A stretch of 64,000 bases of DNA from an uncultured Clostridia bacterium (GTDB lineage: Bacteria; Bacillota; Clostridia; Oscillospirales; Ruminococcaceae). The position numbers and the translations under genes were made by a program. The stretch covers positions 1-64,000 of the forward strand of contig CANRAO010000007.1 of the NCBI GenBank assembly GCA_947628615.1, read 5' to 3'. The notes beneath the pieces were generated by a model. That model had not been told where the DNA came from, made no database searches, and saw only the letters and a program-made list of their open reading frames with translations. Within the stretch, counting starts at the first letter, position 1, and each line of letters begins with the position of its first letter. Below are positions 41,171-50,386 of the stretch, in pieces.

Positions 41171-43900
41171 ATGAGTATATTAGATAAAATTTTTGGAAAT
41201 TACAGTAAAAAAGAGCTTGCTCGTATCAAGCCGATAATGCAGAAGGTATTGGATCTGGACGAGGAATATCAAAAGCTCTCTGACGCTGAATTAAAAGCAA
41301 AAACAGAAGAATTTAAGAAAAGACTGGCTGACGGTCAGACTCTTGATGATATTTTGCCGGAGGCATTGGCTACCGCTCGTGAAGCAGCAGACAGAGTTTT
41401 AGGCAAAAAGCCGTTTCCTGTACAGGTTCTTGGAGCAATAGTTCTGCATCAGGGAAGAATTGCAGAAATGAAAACTGGTGAAGGTAAAACCCTTGTTGCC
41501 TGTTTGGCGTCTTATGTAAATGCGCTTAACGGTAAAGGCGTTCATGTTGTAACCGTCAACGACTATCTGGCAAAATTCCAGTCGGAGGAAATGGGCAGAG
41601 TTTACAAATTCTTAGGACTTTCAATCGGAGTTATCCTGAATGGTCTTAACAATGATGAAAGACGTGCAGCTTATAATTGTGACATTACATATGGCACAAA
41701 TAATGAGTTCGGTTTTGACTACCTTCGTGATAATATGGTTATCTACAAAAAGGATAAGGTTCAAAGAGGACATGCCTTTGCTATTGTCGATGAGGTCGAC
41801 TCTATATTGATAGACGAAGCGAGAACGCCTCTTATTATTTCGGGAAGAGGTGATAAGTCAACTGAACTTTATACTTTGGCTGACAGATTTGCTAAAACTC
41901 TTAAGCCTACGATCGTTACAGAGCTTGATGATAAGGCTGATAACGACCTTGTAGAGGGAGATTACATTGTAGATGAAAAGGCTAAGACTGCTACTATAAC
42001 TAAAAAAGGTGTTAAAAAGGCAGAGCAGGCGTTCAATGTTATAAACCTTATGGACGCTGAAAATATGACGCTTTTACACCATATAAATCAGGCTATCAAG
42101 GCAAACGGCGTTATGAAAAAAGATATTGACTATGTTGTCCGTGACGGCGAGGTTATTATCGTTGACGAGTTTACCGGACGTTTGATGATAGGACGTCGTT
42201 TCAACGACGGTCTTCACCAGGCTATTGAGGCTAAAGAGGGAGTTAAGGTCGCAAACGAGTCTAAGACTATTGCTACTATCACATTCCAGAACTATTTCCG
42301 TCTTTACGAAAAGCTCTCGGGTATGACGGGTACTGCATTGACCGAGGAAGCAGAGTTCAGAGAAATCTACAAGCTCGATGTTATTGAAGTTCCTACTAAT
42401 ATGCCTGTTATCAGAATTGACTATTCTGATGTTGTTTACAAGACCGAGCAGGCTAAATATAACGCTGTTATAGACCAGATAATCAAATGTCACGAAAAGG
42501 GACAGCCTTGTCTGGTTGGTACGGTTTCCATTGAGAAGTCTGAGCTGTTGTCAAGAATGCTTAAAAACAAGGGTATAAAGCACAATGTTCTGAACGCTAA
42601 ACAGCATGAAAAGGAAGCTGAGATAGTTGCTCAGGCAGGACAGTACGGTGCTGTAACGATTGCCACTAATATGGCTGGACGTGGTACTGATATTATGCTC
42701 GGCGGTAATGCTGAGTTCTTGGCTAAGAAGGAACTTAAAAAGCTGGGCTATGATGAAGAAATAATAAACGAGGCAGTCGGCTACGGCGAGACTGATAACG
42801 AAGAGATAATCAAAGCAAGAAAAGAATACAGAGATTTTTATGATAAGTATTCTAAAGAGGTAAAGGAAAAAGCTATTGCTGTTAAAGAAGCAGGCGGACT
42901 TATGATTATCGGTACTGAACGTCACGAATCAAGACGTATTGACAATCAGTTAAGAGGACGTGCAGGACGTCAGGGTGACGAGGGAGCTTCTATATTCTAC
43001 CTGTCGTTGGAAGACGACCTTATGAGGCTGTTCGGCGGTGAGAGAATTACCCATATGATGAACACCTTAAAGGTAGACGAGGATATGCCGATTCAAAGCA
43101 AGATGCTTTCTAATGTAATTGAATCATCTCAGAAAAAGGTTGAGGGAAGAAACTTCGGCATAAGAAAGAATGTCCTAAACTACGACGACGTTATGAACTC
43201 TCAGAGAGAGATCATTTACAAACAGCGTTCACAGGTCCTTGAGGGCGACGATATTCACGACGACATCATAAAGATGATTAAGGATTTCATTGTAAACACG
43301 GTAAATGTATATCTGGTTGAAGAGGACGTTCACGATAACTGGAATTTAGACGGACTTCGTGATTTCTTGATGGGATTGTTTACAACAGACGATGATTTCA
43401 GATACGACCCTGTTGAGCTTGACAGAGTTACCAAGCAGGAGATAATTGACGAGCTCACCGAAAGAGCGCTAAAGAAATATGAACAGCGTGAGAAAGAGCT
43501 TACTCCTGAAATTTTAAGAGAGGTCGAAAGAGTTGTTCTTCTCAAGGTTGTTGATACAAAGTGGATGGCTCATATCGACGATATGGAAGAGCTCAAGAGA
43601 GGTATCGGTCTGCGTGCTTATGGAAATAAAAATCCTGTTGTTGAGTATCGTATCGAAGGCTTTGATATGTTCGACGAAATGATAGCTTCCATTTGTGAGG
43701 AAACGGTTCGTATGATGTATACTGTCAAAGTTAAGACAAATGACGAGCCTAAGAGAGAGCAGGTTTTAAAGGCTAATCCGGTCAAGGCTGACAATTCGCT
43801 TTCGGGTGCAAGAACAGTCAAGAAAAAACCGGGAAGAAACGATCCGTGTCCGTGCGGAAGCGGCAAGAAGTATAAAAAGTGCTGCGGAAGAAATGAATAA
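41171..43900 (+). CDS. secA: Protein translocase ATPase SecA
   Basis: SecA drives preproteins through SecYEG. The 909-residue protein has nucleotide-binding domain 1 with Walker [10 protein letters not shown] and the DEAD-like [16 protein letters not shown], the preprotein-crosslinking domain, domain 2 with [15 protein letters not shown] and [16 protein letters not shown], the scaffold/wing region, and a zinc SEC-C tail ([20 protein letters not shown]). The ATG at 41171 is used; an upstream GTG at 41162 is part of the GTGATTAAA element. It is monocistronic with a complex leader, consistent with the translational control known for secA in other bacteria, although the E. coli mechanism (SecM) is not present. 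Confidence 0.97.
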   Translation: MSILDKIFGNYSKKELARIKPIMQKVLDLDEEYQKLSDAELKAKTEEFKKRLADGQTLDDILPEALATAREAADRVLGKKPFPVQVLGAIVLHQGRIAEMKTGEGKTLVACLASYVNALNGKGVHVVTVNDYLAKFQSEEMGRVYKFLGLSIGVILNGLNNDERRAAYNCDITYGTNNEFGFDYLRDNMVIYKKDKVQRGHAFAIVDEVDSILIDEARTPLIISGRGDKSTELYTLADRFAKTLKPTIVTELDDKADNDLVEGDYIVDEKAKTATITKKGVKKAEQAFNVINLMDAENMTLLHHINQAIKANGVMKKDIDYVVRDGEVIIVDEFTGRLMIGRRFNDGLHQAIEAKEGVKVANESKTIATITFQNYFRLYEKLSGMTGTALTEEAEFREIYKLDVIEVPTNMPVIRIDYSDVVYKTEQAKYNAVIDQIIKCHEKGQPCLVGTVSIEKSELLSRMLKNKGIKHNVLNAKQHEKEAEIVAQAGQYGAVTIATNMAGRGTDIMLGGNAEFLAKKELKKLGYDEEIINEAVGYGETDNEEIIKARKEYRDFYDKYSKEVKEKAIAVKEAGGLMIIGTERHESRRIDNQLRGRAGRQGDEGASIFYLSLEDDLMRLFGGERITHMMNTLKVDEDMPIQSKMLSNVIESSQKKVEGRNFGIRKNVLNYDDVMNSQREIIYKQRSQVLEGDDIHDDIIKMIKDFIVNTVNVYLVEEDVHDNWNLDGLRDFLMGLFTTDDDFRYDPVELDRVTKQEIIDELTERALKKYEQREKELTPEILREVERVVLLKVVDTKWMAHIDDMEELKRGIGLRAYGNKNPVVEYRIEGFDMFDEMIASICEETVRMMYTVKVKTNDEPKREQVLKANPVKADNSLSGARTVKKKPGRNDPCPCGSGKKYKKCCGRNE

Positions 43901-43918
43901 TATAATTAATAAATAACT

Positions 43919-43947
43919 AAAGCCCTGAGGAATATCCTCGGGGCTTT
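43919..43947 (+). terminator. secA terminator
   Basis: AAAGCCC with GGGCTTT and GAGGA with TCCTC pair around ATA, with a T-G pair, followed by TAGTT. Confidence 0.8.
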
Positions 43948-43992
43948 AGTTAGCAGAAAAAGCTGTTGTGTAATAAACCAAAAGTTTTCGGT

Positions 43993-44226
43993 CAAGCCTT
44001 TTTCAAAAGGCTTGCAGGTCAAGGGCGGAGCCCTGTCGCCGACCGCAGTCGGCGAAATCCTTTTACGGAGTGCGCTCCGCATAGGGGTGTAACCTAAAAC
44101 TGCAAAGCAGTTTTAGCTAAAAAAACAGTCCAGCGGACTGTTTTTTTTAATGGGCAAATAGACGTTAGTCTATTTTTTAGCTGAAAATGCTATGCATTTT
44201 CAGGTTAAGCCCTGCAAGAGAGGGCT
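43993..44226. repeat. Chain of nine tandem short hairpins (palindromic mosaic element)
   Basis: Within 234 bases nine different perfect inverted repeats follow one another: 43993-44014 (CAAGCCTTTT arms), 44022-44034 (AGGGC), 44037-44054 (CGCCGAC), 44066-44079 (CGGAG), 44095-44115 (TAAAACTGC), 44121-44145 (AAAAACAGTCC), 44156-44175 (AAATAGAC), 44181-44203 (CTGAAAATGC) and 44208-44226 (AGCCCT). Loops are 2-7 bases. The arms differ from one another, so this is not a repeated unit. The sixth ends in a T8 run. No coding frame is likely. It lies between secA and a binding-protein gene on the other strand. Confidence 0.8.
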
Positions 44227-44291
44227 GCCCCCAAAAATACTTTATTTACATCTAGAGTCCCAAGGAAATCCTTGAGGCTTTAATTTTATCA
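44227..44291. terminator. Hairpin at the end of the first binding-protein gene
   Basis: CAAGGA-aa-TCCTTG (44261-44274) lies within imperfect AGTCCC/GAGGCTT arms, followed by TAATTTT on the plus strand. It looks like a diverged copy of the secA terminator (GAGGCTTTA versus GGGGCTTTA) on the far side of the hairpin chain. Confidence 0.5.
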
Positions 44292-45710
44292 TTATTTATC
44301 TTTTTTCAAAAAGTCTTCAAGACCGGCATTGAATTCTTTAAGCTCGCTGTCTATAGTTGATGTATATTTTTCACGAAGCTGTGTCCAGGTCATTTGTGTT
44401 CCCGAATCGTCAAATTTTCTTACTGATGAGTACAGATAAGGTATAACAGCTTCTAATGTTTCATTTGTAGCTGCGTCGTCATCTGATAGAATTGTTGAAA
44501 TTCCATATCCGGGGTCGATCAATCTGGTGAATTTATCTGAAATTACATCTTCGTACGCTACTTGGTATGCTTCCTCTGTCCAATTCGGGTTATCTACAAA
44601 GAACTTCTTTTTGGATATTTCTTTATACTCGTCAGCGGTTGCTGCCAGCTTTGAACATTCATACCAACACTTTATAGCGTCTTTTTTAGTCGAGCCTTTT
44701 ACCCACATATAAGCGCCGATGTCTAAGGTCGTATACTGTACATCTGTGTTAGGGTCTTTCGGAATCGGTACTACGCCCCATCTTTCTCCCTTTTCTGGTG
44801 AATGAGATCCTGTAGACGCCCATGGTCCCATAGCATAGAACAGTGTGTTTGCTTCAAAACAATCTTTAGCCTGACCTATCCAAGAAGAGTTATCTAAGCC
44901 TTCCTTTGTGAGCTTGTATAAAAAGTCTGCAGCTCGTTCAAGATCAGCGTTTTTAATGTTATTTATGTATTTTCCTGTTTTTGAATCCTGTTTGATAATT
45001 GTCTGACCGGTTGACTGGAAAATAAACGCATGATACCAGCCGTTTATACCGTATCTTTCCTCATCGCCTTCTGCGTTTTCTTTGTATTGCTTCATAATAT
45101 CATAAAATGTATTCCAGTCCCATTTGCCCTCTTGATAAAGTTCATAAGGGTCATCTAAACCTTCCTCTTCAATAACATTAACGTCATAGGTCATAATAGA
45201 AAGAGCACCGAATGATATAGGAGCAACATAGTGTTTTCCGTTTAATGAAAATTGATCGGCGGTATCCTTAACATCAGACCATAAAGGAGAATTAAAGTCT
45301 ACAACACTGTCTACCGGCTGATATCTCTCCTTTATAACTCCAACAGGGAAGGTCATTTTCTGTTCATATGGAAAAATGTCAGGCGGGGTGTTTGCCAGAA
45401 TAAGCTCTGAAAGTTTATTATATTTATTAGCTGAAGCTCCGCAGCTTATGTAATTTATTTTTCCGCCCTTGTCTTCAAATAGAGAAACGTTTGTGTATTT
45501 TTCTTCGCTGTTTGCTGATGGGTTAAGGTCGTAATACGAACACCAGTCAAGAGTTTTTTCGGCGTCGTCCGGAATGGCTGCTATTTCATCGGCTGTAGGT
45601 ACTGCTACTGATTCTTCATAAGACGAATCAGAATTTTTACCGCATCCGACAATTGTAACAGATACTCCGATTGCAAGCAGTGCAGCAGAAATACGTTTAA
45701 AAGTTTTCAT
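44292..45710 (-). CDS. Extracellular solute-binding lipoprotein, family 1 (copy 1)
   Basis: The 472-residue protein has a lipoprotein signal peptide with lipobox SVTIVGC at about residue 23 and a mature binding-protein fold of the sugar type (family 1; runs such as DGKWDWNTFYDIMKQYKENAEG and CFEANTLFYAMGPWASTG). It normally delivers oligosaccharide or another solute to an ABC importer, but no permease or ATPase gene lies near. It shares order, motifs and much sequence with the next gene, so the two are paralogs. Its leader has two Fur-like boxes. GGGAGG stands before the ATG. The ligand is unknown. Confidence 0.9.
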   Translation of the reverse strand: MKTFKRISAALLAIGVSVTIVGCGKNSDSSYEESVAVPTADEIAAIPDDAEKTLDWCSYYDLNPSANSEEKYTNVSLFEDKGGKINYISCGASANKYNKLSELILANTPPDIFPYEQKMTFPVGVIKERYQPVDSVVDFNSPLWSDVKDTADQFSLNGKHYVAPISFGALSIMTYDVNVIEEEGLDDPYELYQEGKWDWNTFYDIMKQYKENAEGDEERYGINGWYHAFIFQSTGQTIIKQDSKTGKYINNIKNADLERAADFLYKLTKEGLDNSSWIGQAKDCFEANTLFYAMGPWASTGSHSPEKGERWGVVPIPKDPNTDVQYTTLDIGAYMWVKGSTKKDAIKCWYECSKLAATADEYKEISKKKFFVDNPNWTEEAYQVAYEDVISDKFTRLIDPGYGISTILSDDDAATNETLEAVIPYLYSSVRKFDDSGTQMTWTQLREKYTSTIDSELKEFNAGLEDFLKKDK

Positions 45711-45763
45711 ATTTATCCTCCCTTATCAAATGGTTTTCTGCATATTTGATTTATACTTTTATG

Positions 45764-45808
45764 AATAATAATTATTATGGCTGTAAAAATTTCGGATAAT
45801 TATTATCA
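45764..45808 (-). promoter_or_regulatory. Two Fur-like boxes in the leader of the copy-1 binding protein
   Basis: GATAATTATTATCA (45795-45808) matches 13 of 14 positions of the core TGATAAT-N-ATTATCA pattern on the plus strand. AATAAT-a-ATTATT (45764-45776) is a second, weaker palindrome. The first overlaps the expected transcription start and the second lies just downstream, which would block transcription when occupied. AT-rich context makes the weaker one less certain. Confidence 0.5.
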
Positions 45809-45814
45809 TTAAAT

Positions 45815-45843
45815 ATTATACTGTATTTTTAATATATTGTCAA
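45815..45843 (-). promoter_or_regulatory. Consensus promoter of the copy-1 binding-protein gene
   Basis: On the minus strand TTGACA (45843-45838), 17 bases, TATAAT (45820-45815). Confidence 0.85.
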
Positions 45844-45868
45844 ATAATTTTATAGATTCTGCACAAAA

Positions 45869-45895
45869 AAGCCGAGAAGAAAACCCTCTCGGCTT
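45869..45895 (-). terminator. Terminator of the copy-2 binding-protein gene
   Basis: AAGCCGAGA pairs with TCTCGGCTT around nine bases, 19 bases after the stop. Confidence 0.85.
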
Positions 45896-45913
45896 AAAAT
45901 ATTAAAGTAATTA

Positions 45914-47350
45914 TTACTTGTTGTCTTTCAAGAACTGTTTATAGCTCTTGTTGAATTTCTTTAACTCACTATTAATTGTAGGGTTGTATTTTTCACGAAC
46001 CTGAGTCCATGTATACTGTGCACCAGATGAATAATCATGTTTAGTTGTTGCCAAGTACATATATTGATTGATAGCTTTTCTTTCATCATTATTAGCTGCA
46101 GAGTCATCTGAAAGTTCGCTTGAGATACCTGTACCTGGGTCAACAATCAAAGTGAACTTATCAGTAAATACTTCTTCACATGCCATTTGGTACATTTCAT
46201 CTGTCCAGTTTGGTGAATTCTCGAAGAACTTTTTCCTGTTAGCTTCTTTATACTCTTCGTTTGTGTTAGCAATCTTACAACATTCAAGCCAGCACTTCAT
46301 AGCTTCCTTCTTAGTTGAACCTGCAATCCACAATGTGTTAGTTGGAACAGTTATGTCAAGTGATCTATAGTATTTGTCACTGTTAGGATCCTTTGGAATA
46401 GGAACGCACATCCACTCATCACTTGCAGAAGGACCATTGTTTGTTGCAGCAGCCCATCTACCCATTGAATAGAATAAAGTATTACTCTCGAATGCTGACT
46501 TAGCTCCGCCAATCCAATCCTGGTTGATCAGATTGTCTTTTTCTAAGTCGTATAAATAGTTAGCAGCTCTTTCAAGGTTAGGATCATTTGAGTTGTTTAC
46601 AAACTCATCTTTTTTCTCATCATACTTGATGATAGTTGTACCTGTTGTTGTGAAAATAGGCTCTGGGAACCAACCGTTAACACCGTATCTTTCTTCGTCG
46701 CCTTTAGCATTTGATACATATTCATACATGATTTCAGCACATGTATTCCAATCCCATTCGCCATCTAGATATAAATCATAAGGATCTGTAAGTCCTTCGT
46801 TTTGAATTACCTTCTTATCGTAGAACATAAGCGGAACTGTATCACCGAATGATGAAGGTGCAACATAATGCTTACCAGCTATTGCAAATTGGTCAGCGAT
46901 TGCCTTCATATCAGACCAAATGTCTGAATTGAAATCAACAATCTCATCAACTGGCTGGAAAATACCTTTTACGATGTTACAAGGATAAACCATTATCTGA
47001 CCATATGAAACCATATCAGGTGGTGTATCAGCCAAAATAAGTGATGATAGCTTGTTGCTTAGCTCAAAAGTCTGAGTTTCTATGTATTCGACTTTACCTC
47101 CTTTTTCGTTAAATAAAGTCATTTCAACACTTTTTTCTTTCGTTGTGTCAGTTGGATTTAAGTTACTAACACCAAGATATTGAAGTGTGTTTTCTGCACC
47201 TTCCGGAATTTCGGCAATTGCATCGTTTGAAGGAACCTTGACTTTGTCTTCATAAGAGTTGTCTTTGCCTGAAGAACCTGAACATCCTGTAACTGAAACA
47301 GTAGCTGCCAATGCCAGCAATGCTGCTAGAAGTCTTTTGGATAATTTCAT
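45914..47350 (-). CDS. Extracellular solute-binding lipoprotein, family 1 (copy 2)
   Basis: The 478-residue paralog of the preceding gene has lipobox SVTGC at about residue 23 and the matching runs LDGEWDWNTCAEIMYEYVSNAKG and AFESNTLFYSMGRWAA. Conserved C-terminal blocks such as WTDEMYQMACEEVFTDKFTLIVDPGTGISSELSDD align with copy 1. As with copy 1, no transport partners are adjacent, so it must use a permease encoded elsewhere or act as a scavenging or sensing lipoprotein. It has its own promoter and terminator, so the two copies are separately regulated. AAGGAGG precedes the ATG. Confidence 0.9.
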   Translation of the reverse strand: MKLSKRLLAALLALAATVSVTGCSGSSGKDNSYEDKVKVPSNDAIAEIPEGAENTLQYLGVSNLNPTDTTKEKSVEMTLFNEKGGKVEYIETQTFELSNKLSSLILADTPPDMVSYGQIMVYPCNIVKGIFQPVDEIVDFNSDIWSDMKAIADQFAIAGKHYVAPSSFGDTVPLMFYDKKVIQNEGLTDPYDLYLDGEWDWNTCAEIMYEYVSNAKGDEERYGVNGWFPEPIFTTTGTTIIKYDEKKDEFVNNSNDPNLERAANYLYDLEKDNLINQDWIGGAKSAFESNTLFYSMGRWAAATNNGPSASDEWMCVPIPKDPNSDKYYRSLDITVPTNTLWIAGSTKKEAMKCWLECCKIANTNEEYKEANRKKFFENSPNWTDEMYQMACEEVFTDKFTLIVDPGTGISSELSDDSAANNDERKAINQYMYLATTKHDYSSGAQYTWTQVREKYNPTINSELKKFNKSYKQFLKDNK

Positions 47351-47405
47351 AAATTAACCTCCTTATTATAAATTTATTTGCTGTGATTTCTCACACCATA
47401 TGTTA

Positions 47406-47434
47406 AATATATCATAAAAAGCCCTTTCTGTCAA
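47406..47434 (-). promoter_or_regulatory. Extended -10 promoter of the copy-2 binding-protein gene
   Basis: On the minus strand TTGACA (47434-47429), a 17-base spacer ending TGA, then TATATT (47411-47406). Confidence 0.8.
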
Positions 47435-47652
47435 TGAATTTTTGCTCAATTTTAACAAAAAAAGATTTATAATAGCCTCATAAAATGAATTTTTGTAACA
47501 TTAAACAATTTGTTACTAATTACTTAGTTGAATTTGAACAAAAAATTATTGCAGTAAAATTAACAAGAATATTATTAAGTTATTTGTTTTAAATTATATC
47601 TGTATGATTAATAGGTATATACGATGTAATATATTGTTTCTGAGTATTGAAT
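47435..47652. other. AT-rich divergent spacer before copA
   Basis: About 218 bases with no supported gene. GTAACA and TGTTAC form a short inverted repeat near 47497-47516. Nothing else stands out from the AT-rich background. Confidence 0.5.
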
Positions 47653-47681
47653 TTGACATCACTTTATCATAGTGATATAAT
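47653..47681 (+). promoter_or_regulatory. copA promoter with operator-like palindrome in the spacer
   Basis: TTGACA (47653-47658) and TATAAT (47676-47681) are 17 bases apart. ATCACT (47658-47663) and AGTGAT (47671-47676) form an inverted repeat that fills the spacer, so a bound repressor would cover both boxes. It does not match the CopY core TACANNTGTA. Confidence 0.75.
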
Positions 47682-47732
47682 ATGAGTTAGCAGAAACTAA
47701 TTTTTTAAATGATTTCAGGGAGGAACCTGTTT

Positions 47733-50252
47733 ATGAAAAATAAATTTGCCGTTTCAGGAATGACTTGTTCGGCATGTTCTGCAAGAGTTGAGAGGGCAGT
47801 ATCAAAGCTAAAAGGAATAACGAGTGTTTCAGTAAATCTTCTTACAAATTCTATGACGGCGGAATATGACGACAGTCTGAGTGCGGATGATATTATAGCG
47901 GCGGTAAAAGCAGCAGGCTACGGTGCAAATCTTTTTGAAGCTAAGAGCAATTTATCAAAAAGCGTCAAAAGCGACGCTGAAAAGTCTATGCTTAAAAGAC
48001 TTATTTCATCAGTATGTCTATTAATACCGCTTATGTATATTTCAATGGGGCATATGTTGGGACTTCCCATACCTGCAATATTTACAGGCCACGAAAATGC
48101 TCTTAATTTTGCGTTGATTCAGCTTGTATTTTGTATACCGATAATGGTTATAAATCACAAATACTATACTGTAGGATTTAAGAACCTTTTTAAGGGTGCT
48201 CCTAATATGGACAGTTTGATTGCAATAGGTTCGGCGTCGGCTTTTTTATACGGTTTATATGCAATTATCAGAATAGCTGTCGGATTAAACACGGGCGATA
48301 TGGAAACTGTGGAAAGATTCCATATGGATCTGTATTTTGAATCTGCGGCTACTATTCTCACTTTAATAACAGTAGGAAAATATCTGGAGACAAGGTCGAA
48401 ATCTAAAACCAGTGAGGCTATTGACAGGCTTTTAAACCTTGCTCCCGAAACGGCAACGGTAATCAGGGACGGAAAAGAAACCGAGATTTTAGTAGAGGAG
48501 ATTCGTGAGGGAGATATAGTAATAGTTAAGGCTGGAGAGAGAATTGCCGTAGACGGCGAAATAATAGAGGGCGAGGGAAGTCTTGACCAGTCGGCAATTA
48601 CAGGTGAGAGCGTGCCTGTATCAAAGACGGTTGGAGAAGGAGTTATATCTGCTACAATGCTTAGCAGCGGATATATAAAATACAAAGCAACAAGAGTAGG
48701 CGAAAACACAACTCTTTCTCAGATAATTAAGCTTGTTGAGGAGGCGTCTTCGTCAAAAGCGCCGATTGCAAAGATTGCAGATAAGGTATCGGGAATTTTT
48801 GTCCCTATTGTAATAATTATTGCGGTTATTGCATTGATCGTATGGCTTATCTGCGGAGCGAGCTTTGAGTTTGCTATGAGCATAGCAATTTCGGTTCTGG
48901 TAGTATCATGTCCGTGTGCGTTAGGTCTTGCAACTCCTGTTGCCATTATGGTAGGAACGGGAAAATCAGCACAGAACGGAATTCTTATAAAATCGGGCGA
49001 GGCACTTGAGACACTTCACAACGTAACCGATGTTGTTCTTGACAAGACGGGAACGCTTACTGAGGGAAAGCCCGGAGTTACTGATATAATTGCTGTTGAC
49101 ACAGATGAGAAAACGCTTATTCAGATAGCGGGAAGCATTGAAAATTTGAGCGAGCATCCGCTGGCAGACGCTGTGGTTAGAGAGTGTGAGAGGCAAGGGA
49201 TCTCATTCCTGAACGTAAACGGCTTTAAAGCAGAATTCGGTAAAGGTGTTTTCGGGGAAATAGACGGAAAAGAATATTATATAGGTAATTCCGCTTACAT
49301 CAAAGCTAATGACATTAATGACGAAGACGTAAAAAACGATGTAGAAAAATTATCGCTTGAAGGAAAAACTCCTCTGATAGTCGCTGATGGAAACAAGGCT
49401 ATAGGAATTATCGCTGTTGCAGATAAGATAAAGTCAACCAGTTTTGAAGCAGTAGGTCTTTTGAAAAGAAGCGGAATAAAGGTCACTATGTTGACTGGCG
49501 ATAACAAAAACACTGCCGAAGCGGTCAGAAAAAATCTGGGCATTGACAATGTAATTGCAAATGTTCTTCCGCAGGAAAAAGAGAACGTAGTTGCGTCTGT
49601 TCAAAAGAGCGGAAACAAGGTTGCTATGGTGGGCGACGGAATCAACGACGCTCCTGCGTTAGCAAGGGCAGACGTAGGAATTGCAATAGGTGCAGGCGTT
49701 GATATTGCTATTGAGAGTGCTGATGTTGTTTTAATGAAAAATGATATTCTGGACGTATGTACGGCAATTGACTTAAGCAAGGCAGTTATAAAAAACATAA
49801 AGGAAAATCTGTTCTGGGCATTTTTCTACAACACAGTAGGAATTCCTATTGCGGCAGGAGTTTTTTACAGTGCGTTTGGTATAAAGCTGTCGCCTATGCT
49901 TGCGGCGGCGGCAATGAGTTTAAGCAGTGTGTGCGTTGTAACTAACGCATTAAGGCTTAGATTTTTCAAGCCTAAAAATAAAATTAAAAGCTCTGATAAA
50001 GAGCTGAATAATACAAAGGAGGATACAGATATGTTCGGAAAGGTAAAGTGCAATGTTACATTAAAGGTTGAGGGTATGAGCTGTTCTCACTGTTCAGGAG
50101 CAGTTGAATCTGCTCTTAATGCAATTGACGGCGTTAAGGCAGAGGTTAATCTGAAAAAGGGTCTGGCTTATATCAATCTTTCAAAAGACGTTGATACTCA
50201 AACGCTTATTAAAGCAGTTGAAGACGCAGGCTACAAAGCAAGTGAAAATTAA
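47733..50252 (+). CDS. copA: Copper-exporting P1B-type ATPase with metal-binding domains at both ends
   Basis: This 839-residue pump exports Cu+ using ATP. An N-terminal HMA domain has the GMTCSACSAR metal site (C12, C15). Eight membrane segments, TGES, the membrane CPC motif (VVSCPCALGLATP near residue 393), DKTGTLTEGKPG near 436, SEHPLADAV and GDGINDAPAL follow. After a polar linker (about residues 750-766) a second HMA domain runs from M767 to the end, with GMSCSHCSGA (C784, C787). A C-terminal HMA is unusual for CopA. GGGAGGAACCTG stands before the ATG at 47733, preferred over an upstream start. The operator lies in the promoter spacer. Confidence 0.95.
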   Translation: MKNKFAVSGMTCSACSARVERAVSKLKGITSVSVNLLTNSMTAEYDDSLSADDIIAAVKAAGYGANLFEAKSNLSKSVKSDAEKSMLKRLISSVCLLIPLMYISMGHMLGLPIPAIFTGHENALNFALIQLVFCIPIMVINHKYYTVGFKNLFKGAPNMDSLIAIGSASAFLYGLYAIIRIAVGLNTGDMETVERFHMDLYFESAATILTLITVGKYLETRSKSKTSEAIDRLLNLAPETATVIRDGKETEILVEEIREGDIVIVKAGERIAVDGEIIEGEGSLDQSAITGESVPVSKTVGEGVISATMLSSGYIKYKATRVGENTTLSQIIKLVEEASSSKAPIAKIADKVSGIFVPIVIIIAVIALIVWLICGASFEFAMSIAISVLVVSCPCALGLATPVAIMVGTGKSAQNGILIKSGEALETLHNVTDVVLDKTGTLTEGKPGVTDIIAVDTDEKTLIQIAGSIENLSEHPLADAVVRECERQGISFLNVNGFKAEFGKGVFGEIDGKEYYIGNSAYIKANDINDEDVKNDVEKLSLEGKTPLIVADGNKAIGIIAVADKIKSTSFEAVGLLKRSGIKVTMLTGDNKNTAEAVRKNLGIDNVIANVLPQEKENVVASVQKSGNKVAMVGDGINDAPALARADVGIAIGAGVDIAIESADVVLMKNDILDVCTAIDLSKAVIKNIKENLFWAFFYNTVGIPIAAGVFYSAFGIKLSPMLAAAAMSLSSVCVVTNALRLRFFKPKNKIKSSDKELNNTKEDTDMFGKVKCNVTLKVEGMSCSHCSGAVESALNAIDGVKAEVNLKKGLAYINLSKDVDTQTLIKAVEDAGYKASEN
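50015..50252 (+). CDS. Possible internally started copper chaperone (CopZ-like) inside copA
   Basis: Inside copA, AAAGGAGG (50015-50022) is followed after eight bases by ATG (50031), in frame with copA. Starting here yields a 73-residue CopZ-like domain, MFGKVKCNVTLKVEG..., ending with copA at 50252. A ribosome binding site this good inside a gene is unlikely by chance, because the surrounding linker is low-complexity and not selected for it. It may be the remnant of a separate copZ gene fused in frame, or a real second product. The coding bases 50031-50252 belong to both products. Confidence 0.6.
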
Positions 50253-50281
50253 GTGAAAATAAAATAATCTTATTAAGGACT

Positions 50282-50301
50282 TCTGCAAAGCAGTTTGCAG
50301 A
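50282..50301 (+). terminator. copA terminator
   Basis: TCTGCAAA pairs with TTTGCAGA around GCAG, followed by GGTTCTTTTTTAC. Confidence 0.8.
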
Positions 50302-50314
50302 GGTTCTTTTTTAC

Positions 50315-50343
50315 TTGAAAAGAGGAGGCTGCCGTGCTATAAT
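50315..50343 (+). promoter_or_regulatory. Extended -10 promoter of the serine-hydrolase gene
   Basis: TTGAAA (50315-50320), a 17-base spacer ending TGC, then TATAAT (50338-50343). Confidence 0.8.
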
Positions 50344-50386
50344 TATATTAAATACATTCTAATTGAGAATACGGGCGGTGATTTTG

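Noticed and set aside
43993..44226. CRISPR array
   Set aside because: The tandem hairpins have different arms and no constant repeat with spacers; no cas gene is near.
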